A stretch of DNA of 64,000 nt from Whalleya microplaca (Eukaryota; Ascomycota; Sordariomycetes; Xylariales; Xylariaceae), in NCBI GenBank assembly GCA_022497155.1, contig MU385714.1, positions 62,001 to 126,000 of the forward strand. Reading direction: 5' to 3'. Position 1 is the first letter of the stretch. The number at the start of each line of letters is the position of its first letter. The position numbers were made by a program, and so were the translations under genes. This document shows positions 13,419-23,700 of the stretch, in pieces. The notes below the pieces were generated by a model. The model was given only the letters and a program-made list of their open reading frames with translations, was not told the DNA's origin and made no database searches.

Positions 13419-13856
13419 TGTGAAGAGGCGTGGTGTCTATCTCTTAAAACTGGAAGCTATGACAGTGTGCTCTCATACATGTTTAGTGGCTTCCTCTGCT
13501 TTTACGTGTATGCGTATGTCGTTGACTCAGCACACGCTTTCCTCAAGCCAGGGACAGCTTGAACTTTTCCGTTGGACCCCATCTTCCGAAGGCGGAGGCG
13601 GGGCACTCCACACAGTATAATTGATCTGCAGCACAGTGCACATATAGTTGGTCAGCCATGTTCTGCACCTGATTCTCTGATTCTGCACGTAATTTTGGTA
13701 TCATCCACTGCGTAGCACAGTACGAATTGAAATACATATGTAGAGCCAACGCCTAAATCGACCCCTCCATCCCTATTTGCCTGCCAATGTCCCATCAGCT
13801 TCGCTTCCTGCATAAGCTGATAAGGTAGGTAATATTGGAAATGATCCTGCTACATA
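13419..13856. other. Promoter of anthranilate synthase and 3' flank of next gene
   Basis: A 438-bp spacer between two minus-strand genes. Apart from the TGACTCA element at 13523-13529 I see no gene or repeat. Confidence 0.5.
13523..13529. promoter_or_regulatory. Cpc1/Gcn4-type TGACTCA element
   Basis: An exact TGACTCA lies 105 bp upstream of the anthranilate synthase start codon (13418, transcribed leftward). This is the consensus of Gcn4 in yeast and CPC1/CpcA in filamentous fungi, which induce amino-acid biosynthetic genes on starvation. Site and position are seen; binding is inferred. Confidence 0.65.
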
Positions 13857-14694
13857 TCAACTCTCGACCGCTAGGGCTTTGGCGCCGACCAGTTTCGCAT
13901 TGGCCCCCTTGCCCTCCGTCGTGACCACCCAGTATTCGACCTTCACCCCTCCCTTCGAGACCCGGTACACTCTCACATCGTTGCCCTTGCCCGCCTTTCG
14001 CACCGCATCGACAATCGACTCATACTGTCCCTGGGGATCCCAGTCCGCTGGGTCCTGGATGTCGATGTCGGCATTCGAGGGGTCTGGATGTTGTATCAAG
14101 GAGGCGAACTGCTCTGTGTGAGAATCAAGGTTAGTTTAGCTGCTGCTGCTGCTGCCCACGTGTAGTGCCATAATGCACTGCATCGTAAGGGTCTAAAGGG
14201 TCTATGGCACAATGAAACGGACGCAACAACATACCCTCGTCTGGTAGGCCATTACCACCCTCGTCCCATGCCAGGTAGACAGGTACAAACGGCTCGTCGG
14301 CGTCGCTTATGTAGAAGGCGTCTTTGGTTGCCTGCTGGATCGCGGCCGGGATCTGGGCCCCCTCATCTGTTGCCTTGAACTCCTGTTTGCCGGAAGCCTG
14401 CGGTTTCGCATAGCCCTCGTTTGGATCCTTGTTTGCCTTGTCCAGGAAGGCCATGTAGTCCTCGTCAGATGCCATCCTCAAGGCTCGAGCTGTCGTGAAG
14501 CTCTTGGCACTATCAATCTGCCGAGTAAAATGTTGATACCTTGCTGCTGCTGCTGCTCGGGGGCTGCTAGATAGTGCTGAGTAGCTCGATTGTCTTGGTA
14601 AGGTAGTAGATAGGCAAGATTTTCTACTGTTCCACTGCTGGAATGCAAATAGTCTGCCGCGGATGGTGCGTTTGTAGAACAGAAGAGGTGTCAT
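13857..14694 (-). CDS. Conserved fungal protein, possible mitochondrial presequence
   Basis: Exons 14235-14694 and 13857-14113 give 238 residues. The conserved-looking part begins at residue 74 (MASDEDYMAFLDKANKDP) and runs through DAFYISDADEPFVPVYLAW, a segment completed by the splice as GLPDEEQFASLIQHPDPS, and the end VRVYRVSKGGVKVEYWVVTT. I know of no assigned function. Residues 1-73 are rich in Arg, Ser, Ala and Leu, with no acidic residue before D61, as in a mitochondrial targeting peptide. An alternative start at M74 (codon at 14475) would give a 165-residue cytosolic form. The upstream start is chosen because the extension looks like a presequence; it could instead be a translatable 5' leader. 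An Ala run (AAAAA) and a Gln-codon repeat near 14140-14160, inside the intron, are low complexity. Confidence 0.75.
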
Positions 14695-15536
14695 TGATTT
14701 AAAGAAATGTTATTGGGCAGTATCATTAGGTGCGGCGACTACAACATGATCTAGGTTGACGGATGGAAGCAGGCCTGCAAACCTGCCAGCTCCAGTCGCT
14801 CGTCTGCGGTTACATCATACATGCATCCGCTAAGAACATCAGATACCAAGACACCTAATGACCTGCAGGTACGTACTATCGCCAATGCTCGGTCCACAAT
14901 TTTGAAGACATGGATATTTACCACAATATTCCGTACAGATTCTAAAAAAAGGATCTTGATTGAGGCGAGGCTAGGAATTGATATATGGTCCTACAGGATA
15001 GTGCTTCTTGGATGGCGCATTCAACTATATTTTCTGAATCTCTCCTTGCTCGAGTCATTAAGGAGCCTGGAAGTAATAATACTTGTTTATTCGATGATTG
15101 TTCATGATCTCCTGACTAACCTGTGTCTGTTGTATGTATCATGATTTTTCAACTTTTAGCAAGTCTTTAACTTCAAGTTTTACTCACATTTGCCAATGAG
15201 GGCAACTGGATCGATGGAGGGGACTGAATATTGCGGACTGGCTTCAAATTAGTATAGAAGCTGTATCCTGCCTACTAGAGAGGATATAATCGTCCACAAC
15301 CTATCAATACCGAGACCTAGCACTTGCGGCTATAGAGGTTTTACGACCAGGTGGGCAATAATTACAAAGACGCAACGGTGATCACAGGCAAGTCGGCAAA
15401 CTCAGGGTGTTTATTCATGCATTTATTCATTAGCTGCGACTATAATGTCAATCCATAGACCATGCCCATCGCAGCAGCCGAAGACGGAACCAGGAACACC
15501 GATGCAAAGACGAGATGCAAGGAAATGCAAAGCTCT
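14695..15536. other. Intergenic, 0.84 kb
   Basis: Spacer between two minus-strand genes. AT-rich, with no recognised gene; a 107-codon plus-strand frame at 14821-15144 has no family features. Confidence 0.45.
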
Positions 15537-16931
15537 CTAAGAGCTCTGGACAAGATCCTTCTTGAGTGTACCTTGGAATTGCTTCTTCTCCGCAGGTGTC
15601 TGGAAGGCACCATGACCGAATTCGGACGAGGTGTCGATCCATTTGAGGTCCACCTTCTCCAATGCCTTTCTTGAAGTGTGAGTGAACATCGACTTTCTCA
15701 AGGTCATGACCCGCTTCTTGACACCAGGGATAGATCCCTTGACCATGACGAAGTCGTTGTTGACCTCACCATATCTGACGAAACCACCAAGACTGAGGTC
15801 GTGTTAGTATATAGCTATCTGAAGATATAATGGCTCATGACTTACGGAGTGATGGTCTTCTTGGTAACATCCTGCTCTGTGGAGGCGTTCGAGTCACTGT
15901 CGCCCTTGCCAATGCGGTAGACCTTGTGGTTGACCGAGGTACGGTGGTGGTAACCCATCTGACCAGCACGGGCAACTGTCCACTGGACGTGGGAAGGATG
16001 CCAAGCACCGATACAGGCGACCTTTCGGAGACCCTTGTGGGTCTTGCGCGGGAGCTTCTTGGTGCCCCATCGAGAAGTGACACCGTTGAAGCCGTGACCC
16101 TTGGTAACGGCAATGACATCAATCACCTCATCCTGCTCGAAGATGGTGTCGATGCTGACAGGCTTCTCGAAGAGGCCGTGGCCGAACTCGACCTTGTCGG
16201 CGACGGAGCCACCGTTGACCTGGATCTCCATGAGATGGGCCTTCTTCTGCTTGAGGGGGGTCTTTCGGATCTGGGTGTGCGCGAGGACGCGGACGACGGT
16301 GCAGTACTTCTTGATACGCTCGAGTTCGCGGGTGATGGAGGAGCCGCTGGTCTCGGAGTGCTTCTTGGCGTACTTGGTAAAGGCCTTCTTCTTGCTCTTG
16401 TACCAGTTCTTGTAGAAGCGTCGCTTGATCTCGTCGCTCAGATGCTCAGCCCAGACGGTGGTAAGGGATCGCAGACCGCGAGGAGTCTCGATGTAGCCCA
16501 CAAGACCAACAACGATCAACTGTAAATAGTTGTTAGCCATAGGCACAAAGCCAAGCGGGCTGCGTTGCTCGTACAGGTGGAGTATCAATAATTGAGACGG
16601 CCTCAACAACTTCCTTCTTGTGTGATTTCGCACCAGGTCGGTCGAGGTCACGGACGATTGTGGTCATACCGGCCTTGTAGCCCATGGAGGCGGTGAGGTG
16701 GACGGGCTTCTTAGGGTCATCCTTGGGGAAGCTGTCGGCGATAGATGCAAATTAGCACTGATCATAGCGTAGAACGAGAAGGTTGATATCATTTAATATC
16801 AAAGGGATGATGAGGATTTCGTGATGCAGATCTACTTACGACTTGACCTTTCCGCGGTGGCGGGCAGCACGCTTTCTCGGCAAGAATGCCAGGGAGCCGT
16901 GGCGAGGTGCCTCGAACTTACGGTGCGACAT
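15537..16931 (-). CDS. RPL3: 60S ribosomal protein L3 (uL3)
   Basis: Exons 16840-16931, 16575-16731, 15846-16519 and 15537-15792 give 392 residues, the normal eukaryotic length. The N-terminus [21 protein letters not shown] is diagnostic, followed by [55 protein letters not shown] and the loop [21 protein letters not shown], which reaches toward the peptidyl-transferase centre. The C-terminus [23 protein letters not shown] is also typical. uL3 is an early-assembling structural protein of the large ribosomal subunit. All three introns sit at junctions that restore conserved sequence; the first (108 nt) comes after only 30 codons, as in many ribosomal-protein genes. Confidence 0.97.
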
Positions 16932-17814
16932 CTTCGATTGATTCCTTGGTGTTGTGGTAAGAAGTCAATCGGTCGGTCGTGGGATGTGGGAATTGAGGAA
17001 TTGAGAAAAAAAAGTTCGCTTCACTTTTTGGTAATGGCACGGGCTGTGGGCGGGTACGAGCCCCGGAAAATAACCGAAGCGTGTGAAGGCGGTCTAAGAA
17101 AACCCTAAAGCTTTGCCACGTGACCTTTCTGAGCAGTGGGGCCAAAGTCTTAGGAGGGCTACATAGAGCGCTGGGTGGTACCTACCCTAGGTACCTATTA
17201 TGGGGCCATTAAGTGCATATCAGCCAACATCTTCATACATACATACATCTACCTACTTCAGTATGTAAGATACTGTAGTTATACCAATCACTCATATAAG
17301 CTTTAACAGAACGTTCCTAGCATCGCAGACAATTAGAGTTTGGTTATAGAGTTATAAGATTCATAATGCTTTCGTGGCCTCTTTTTGATTGACTAGGTGG
17401 TCGAGAATGCCAACTGTCAAGTTAGCCCTTTGAGCTCCCTATGCTATGAAATGAAGTAGTCTCATTAATATGGTTGTCTTTTTGACACAAGCCAGCATAC
17501 ATTAATGTACTGGCATACTGGAGATCTGACATGACTGATTGAGTAGACACATTTCACCTCAAGCAACTCAAAAAAGTTGCGATATGCCAGCTTAAGTAGT
17601 CCGGAAAAGTAGGCAATACAATATCTGATTGATCTAACTAGTGAACTAAATACTCAAACGATAGACAGACTTGGTGTCGCTCAGCCAGACTCGAACAAGA
17701 GGCAGCATCTCGTCGTAGTAGTTGATATACAGCGTTGAAAACGATCCTGAACAGCGATCAAAGGGGTATGATTCAATATTTCAGCCTCCACTCACGGAAA
17801 AGAATAAAATTCGG
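16932..17814. other. RPL3 promoter and downstream flank of SSN6-like gene
   Basis: This 883-bp gap contains the RPL3 upstream region, with an AACCCTAA box at 17101-17108 and a CCTAGGTACCTA palindromic element at 17186-17197. The rest, toward 17814, is AT-rich and presumably the 3' flank of the neighbouring minus-strand gene's downstream side. No additional gene seen. Confidence 0.5.
17101..17108. promoter_or_regulatory. AACCCTAA telobox-like element upstream of RPL3
   Basis: AACCCTAA lies 170 bp upstream of the RPL3 start codon. Telobox/Rap1-like boxes are found in ribosomal-protein promoters of several fungi and plants. The motif is short, so this is a suggestion only. Confidence 0.3.
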
Positions 17815-20793
17815 TCAGGCAACACCCTCCGCCTTGGGGGCCGGTCCCATCATTCCATTGATGCTAGCACTGGTAGGTGTCGTGTTCTTATCACCGGCAG
17901 TTGAACCAGGGCCCGATGCAGGTCCTCCCACATTTACTTTTTTCTCCTCTTCTCCGCTATCATCATAGTCATCGTCGACATCCATTTTTCTAGCTGCACG
18001 CTCAGGCTCGTTCATCTGAGGAGGAGCTGGGGCAGGTGGATGCTCTAGTCTCTGTCTTTCATCTGAAGGATAGTCTTTTGGGGCCGGGCTGGGCTGTGGT
18101 CCGTCATGGATGAGTCCCTGCATGGGTGAAGGGCCCTGTTGCATGGGAGGTAGATGGTTTGGCATTGAATGCGCTGGAGGGTGGTGAGCAGCTTCGGAGG
18201 GGTTGTAGCCCTCGTTGATATGCCGCTGCTCATCAACACGCCGCATTTCTTCGACTCGTCGCTGATCCTCGACGCGTCGTTGCTCCTCCATCCTTCGCTG
18301 TTCATCGAAGCGATGCGCGTCCGGTGGTGTACGACGATAGGGGTCCCGAGGCGGGGTGGAGGGTCGTCTATGCCGCATGTCTTCCATGCGGGCTCGGTTC
18401 TCGTCACTAGCAGGTTTCTTGATTGCAGGCTCGTCTTCCCATTCGCGCATCCTCTTGGAAGCAACAGAAGGGGGCCGATCATGATCCCGATGTAGATCAG
18501 GGATCATTGGGCCTTTTGGGGGCAGAGGAACACCGGCTTCCATGCTACTAGGCATTATCGGTTCTTGGTGATGAGGATAGGGAGGCTGATGTTGAGGGTA
18601 GGCTGACTTGGGAGAGGGCATGCGGTTATCATGCATCGGTCGCAGTTCGGAACGAGGTGAACCGGCCCGGTAAGGCATCAAAGAATGCGGTGGCGGGCCG
18701 CCGTTAGGTGGGCCGTTCACGGGAGGCATGCTTGAGGATGGGGCCGGTGTATAGTTTGGGTTGGTAACTCTAGGAGGGCCTTGGGTTGGCGGATGAGGGG
18801 GCTGCTGAGACGGTCCCGGTGGCGGAGGGCCGTATTGAGTTGGTGGGCCAGGGGAGGGCCCTCTTCGGATTGGAGCTGGGCCTGGCCGATTTGCTTCATA
18901 TGGTCTCAAGTCCGGTCGAGGGCTGGGCTGTCGTGGAAGCGGAGGGGCCTGCCCACGAAATGGCTCTCGTTGCTCGTAGGGGTTAGGCGGCTGTGGAGGG
19001 TTCATATCACTAGCCCTTTGGCCCCAGCCATTAGCAGCAGCAGGTCCAGGAGGCGGCGGCCTAACAGGACCGCCTGGTCCAGGTTGTTGCATTGGAGCAG
19101 ACCCGGTCCACGGGGGAGCCTGTGGACCCTGAGCTCCGTACGATTGAGGATGGACATCAGTAGGTTGAGCTTGTGGGATATTTCCTCCAGTCTGGTTGTT
19201 CCGCAATAGCTGAAGCCTGGCCTTGATGTGTGGGTTACCAGAATCTAGTTCGGCTGCCCTTTGATACGCGTCCAGGGCATCACTGATCTGATTGTTACAA
19301 GACTCGTACTAGGTAATCATCAGCTCGTTGTACTTGTGACAGAGGAGAAAGCAAACTCACCAAAGTGCCTAGGTCATACCAAACTTCACTAATATACGGG
19401 TTCAAGCGTATCGCGCGGGAATACGCATCCAAAGCATCTCGGTACTGATTAATTTGGTAGTAAAGCACACCAATGGAACACCAAAATGTGGGATTCCGTC
19501 CGTCACGGTACACCGCTTGCTGGTACGCTTCGTACGCCTTGGGGTACTTCTGTTGTGACATGTAACATCGGCCAAGGAGATACCAGCTTTGGGCATCGTT
19601 GTTATCTGCCACGTGAGTTAGAAACGCACAAAATATTAGGGATGAAACTACCCACCAGCAGCAACTGATTTTTCTAAATATTCGATCGCGCGCTCCTGGG
19701 TCTGGAAGCTGTTACTCTGCTGGTGATGGAGCCAACCAAGCTGTTGTAAGACCTTTGCGTGATTCGGATCACGATCCAAAACCCGCCCATAGGCAGCTTT
19801 GGCGCTATCATACTAAACAGAAAATTAGTAGATGCTTCTCAAGATCAGTGTACAGAGCACATACGTCTTTTTGCTGCTCATGCACGTGCCCAATTTGGAA
19901 CCAGATGTCTTCCTCGGTCAACGGTGGCGGAGGAGAGTTCACGATGTATTTGAAACACTGCGGTAGATTAGAATAGTTCTCGGGGCGAGGGTATACATTC
20001 GGGAAAGGAACATACCTCTAAGCTTTGGCCGAACTTGGACTGCTGTTTGTATATTATGCCCAATCGGAAGTAAATCTCGTTCGCCTTCTCAAAGTCAGGT
20101 TGCATTTGCATGACCTGCGAGAAGGCTTCTTCTGCATGCTCCAGTGACCCGTATCGATCGTACAAGATACCGATGCCGTACCAAAGCTTGGGTTCCTACT
20201 AGGAGTCAGCAGGCGCAAAAGGTGCAAGCTATCGGGTTGACTCACTTTGGGATTCGGTAAGTTGACGAGCGCAGATTGGTATGCGGCATACGCCTGCTGC
20301 AAATCGTCCATCATCAAGAAACAGTGTCCTAGAAGACACGTCAGCTCTGCAAACCCATGCAAATGGCCGAGGATGAGCATACCAAGGCTACCCCATACTT
20401 CACCGTTGTTTTGGTCTATCTTCAGTATGGCCTGCAGGTACTCCACCGCCTTATGGAAATCCTCACGTGTCCGCAGGATCAGACTAATCGCATTCATTGC
20501 CGGAACCGAATTCGGATTCGCACTAAGCGCGTGCTCGTATGCGATCATGGCTTCGTCAAAGTTGCCGAGCAGCTCAGAGAAACTCCCTTTGGACAGCATT
20601 AGCAGAAGAAACGAGCGACTAGGACAGCGATGAGCCTCTTACCAATTTGCATCCACAAAGCTTCATTGACGGCGACAATGTGGCGCGACGGAGACCATTG
20701 ACCACCTTGAGCCGGGCCTGGAGGCGGAGGCGCCGGTGGACCGTGGTGCTGCATCTGCATCGCCATTTGCGGCGATGGATGATGGTTGGCCAT
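17815..20793 (-). CDS. CYC8: Cyc8/Ssn6 TPR transcriptional corepressor
   Basis: Eight exons in transcript order: 20643-20793, 20383-20586, 20246-20328, 20016-20195, 19865-19957, 19656-19812, 19361-19605 and 17815-19308, giving 868 residues. After MANHHPSPQMAMQMQHHG and a proline run, roughly ten TPR repeats fill residues 35-395: WMQIGSFSELLGNFDEAMIAYEHAL, EVWGSLGHCFLMMDDLQQAYAAYQ, KLWYGIGILYDRYGSLEHAEEAF and WYLLGRCYMSQQKYPKAYEAYQ are clear examples. The remaining 470 residues are Pro/Gln/Arg-rich and disordered, ending in an acidic cluster. Ssn6 pairs with the Tup1 WD40 protein as a general repressor recruited by DNA-binding factors in the nucleus; in Neurospora the orthologue is RCM-1. Introns are 50-60 nt and all restore TPR sequence. 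Start at 20793 is the first ATG of the frame. Confidence 0.95.
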
Positions 20794-23700
20794 GGTCACC
20801 CCAAGAAGATAGGGATTGATCAAAATAATCCGAAGCTACTGAATAAATAAATATTTACCAAGCTGCGACGGAATTTCGACCTCGTTGATACCAAGTTACC
20901 GTCCGACGACGGCAGAAGAATGGATCAAAGCCTTGTAAAGTGGAGAACTGTCTTGGTTTGAAGAGAAGCTCTCCCCTATAAAAGCAGGTACGACATAAAA
21001 TTGAATGACTAGAAGATGAGGGGAGGGGTGGTGAGGTGGTAAGAAGGTGGTTCGAAGTAAATGAAAACAAGAGTTGCGGCTGGCAAGTTGCGCGCAGTCC
21101 GGTGCTTGGAGTTGGCGTTGGGATAATAGTTGCCGGTCGTGGCAAGTCCAACGGTCGCAACCTCCCAAGTTCCAACCCAGATGAGTTATGTATGAATGTG
21201 CCGGGTCAAGGGCTTCTCCGCTGCCGAATACCAACAATCCGGGCCAGCGATATCGCGGCGGAAGTACTGAACTCTCAGTATCGGTCTGAATGACCGCTAT
21301 CTCGAAATAAGTTTGGAGATGAGAGGATAGTTCAGTAACTGAGACTCGCTCAGTCTCACAACGGCCTACGCTATGATGTTGTTCAGAGAGAGGAGAGAAT
21401 GGGCGGTGGAGAGGAGACTGGGCGGACGAGAAGAAGGGTTGGGAAACAGCCCAAGGACATTTCTGATTCCGCCAAAAGAACCCTTACCCAGCTACTTTGA
21501 CTAGAATAAGCAGGGGAACGCATGTGGAGCGTGGGACTGGAGTTCCTGGACCGAGATGTTGTTCAGATGCAAGTAGCTTGGAGGTACCCGAAAGTATACG
21601 GGCCTTTCAAGACGTGCAGGTGGTATGGGGCCGGCTCTTAGTGCAGCTCCAAGCAGCCAAGTTCCCGTACCGTCATGTTACTAGCCTGGCCAGGACGTGG
21701 ACCCCTTGCCTGGTCGTTCGTTTGTCTTGAACAGGTTGGCCCGGCTTCCACATAGAATACTATGGAAGGCCTCTGGTACGAACGACGTCTTGCAATATAT
21801 ACGGTAGTTCTATTAAGATATTCTAGCCAGTATCAAGCTCAGACTATAGCAATCAATTGATCCTAATGCTGATGTTAAACTATATATAAGGTTGAACAAA
21901 GTGTTTAGCGGACACTGTATTTAGGGCTGTCAGCTGAACTCTGTTCTGCTAAACATGTGTCTTCTGTTTGACATTGGTAGCGCCATGTACTATCGCATTC
22001 CTAATCGAACGAGAATTGAACGGATAAAACTCGATGGCAATGCTATGGGATGCGAAATTATTTAGTTGACAATTAAGCAGCTTAGCCTTAGAGGCCGGCT
22101 TTAGTTACTTGGTCACACCATCTGATGCTATATGATAGATGCTTCATTTACAGAGATACATATTTATACCTCTGTTTGCATTGTCTTAACTTGCTGCGTC
22201 GCTATCATATGTTATATGCAACCCCTCTGCGAACCTTAAATCCTGGAAATACTTCTGGTGACGTTGTATGCTGGGCTGAATAAGATGAGCGCGGCTGGGC
22301 CCAGTTAAATACGTGGAGTTTGAACCAATTCAAACATTACAGAGTATGTTCCTGGAGCTAGAGTACCTGACCAGTACTTTGACAAGACCTGGTCTAAGCT
22401 GCGGCCAAGGTTCCGAAACACCTCCAAATTTGGGCTATCACCGGTCGTGGCGGCTCGGACGGATTCGCTTTTACCTTGCCGCTTGGCCTGGGCGAGCCCT
22501 AGAGGAAGGTTGTTTGGTAGGCTTGCAGGGCTTGGTAAGGGGTGTGTGGGCGGTCATATTGCAGCTCTTGGCATTGATGCCACACACCCTCCGTCCAATC
22601 CAACCCTCATTCCTTATTGCGTACTACGTAGTAGGGGAACCCAAGGGGGACCATCTTTAATTGAGGGACGCTTATCTCTGTCGGAATATTTATCCTCACA
22701 AATCCTTATGACGAGCCTCGACGCACACGAAAAAACTGCCTAAAACAGCTAGAGCAGTTTTCAAACATTCCAGAATTCTTGTCAACCATTATTATTAGTC
22801 TATGTCCCATTACCCAAATACAGCTGACGAGCTACCATACACCAGCTCGTATGGTTCTCACACGGGGACCAAAAAAATGAGGCAAAATCAATGGCCGGGG
22901 GTTGAAAAGAGGCTGGAGAGAACACAGGCTCCCAGGTGTGCTCGGTATCATGGATATCAGAGAATATTTATACTTTGCATCTATGAGTTCCGTCATCAGC
23001 AAGCATCGAATCCCCATGAGTCCATCATGAACGAATACTATGTGTGTTGTTTGGCGGCCTGTTCCTTAAGCAGTGGGTCTTCGTATCAGGTGAGCCGTCA
23101 TTACCGGGGTTCTTTGTGCCAACGTATTGTGCAGAAAGCCAGAAATTCCTCCAGATCGTCCCGTCGCTTAAAAAGGAATCGAGGCAACCAAGCAGTGGAG
23201 TGCCAACGCGAGAAAAGCAAATCGAGACTGATCAGTCGAATCCCCAAGTTATCACCTATGTAGACTTATCAAGTCCACATGGTTTGAATTGATGACAGCA
23301 CTTGCATAACCAGATGGCAGATATAAAGCTATTGAGGATGTGTTGGGAATGCGTCCGCAACATTGACGCACAAGAATATTGCGGTGGGCATAGTAGCCAA
23401 GAGAGCCAATCTCGTCATCTCCCGAAGATCGAGGGTGAAGAAACACCGACGATGTGGCACCAATTTTTTGAGACTTGGGGAAAAAAGAAAAAGGAGATTG
23501 TTTGATCATTCCTGTTGAGGTATTGCGGACTCCCGCGCTAGCACATTTATAGAAGGCCCACGTGTCATTGGGGGGGCTGGAAAGTTGCCGGCTACGGCCC
23601 TTGGGCTGTTTGGGGCTTATAACTGCGTAATAGTTCCCTCGTAAGAATCCTAGGTAGAAATCCTCTGTACGCAGCTGGGTACGCAGCATGTACTAGGCAA

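Noticed and set aside
15830..16525. 231-codon plus-strand frame
   Set aside because: Antisense shadow of the RPL3 exons.
22802..23689. Overlapping 145-153 codon frames in the long gene-free region
   Set aside because: No recognisable motifs, no plausible splice partners and ordinary composition; opposite-strand frames overlap each other as expected by chance.
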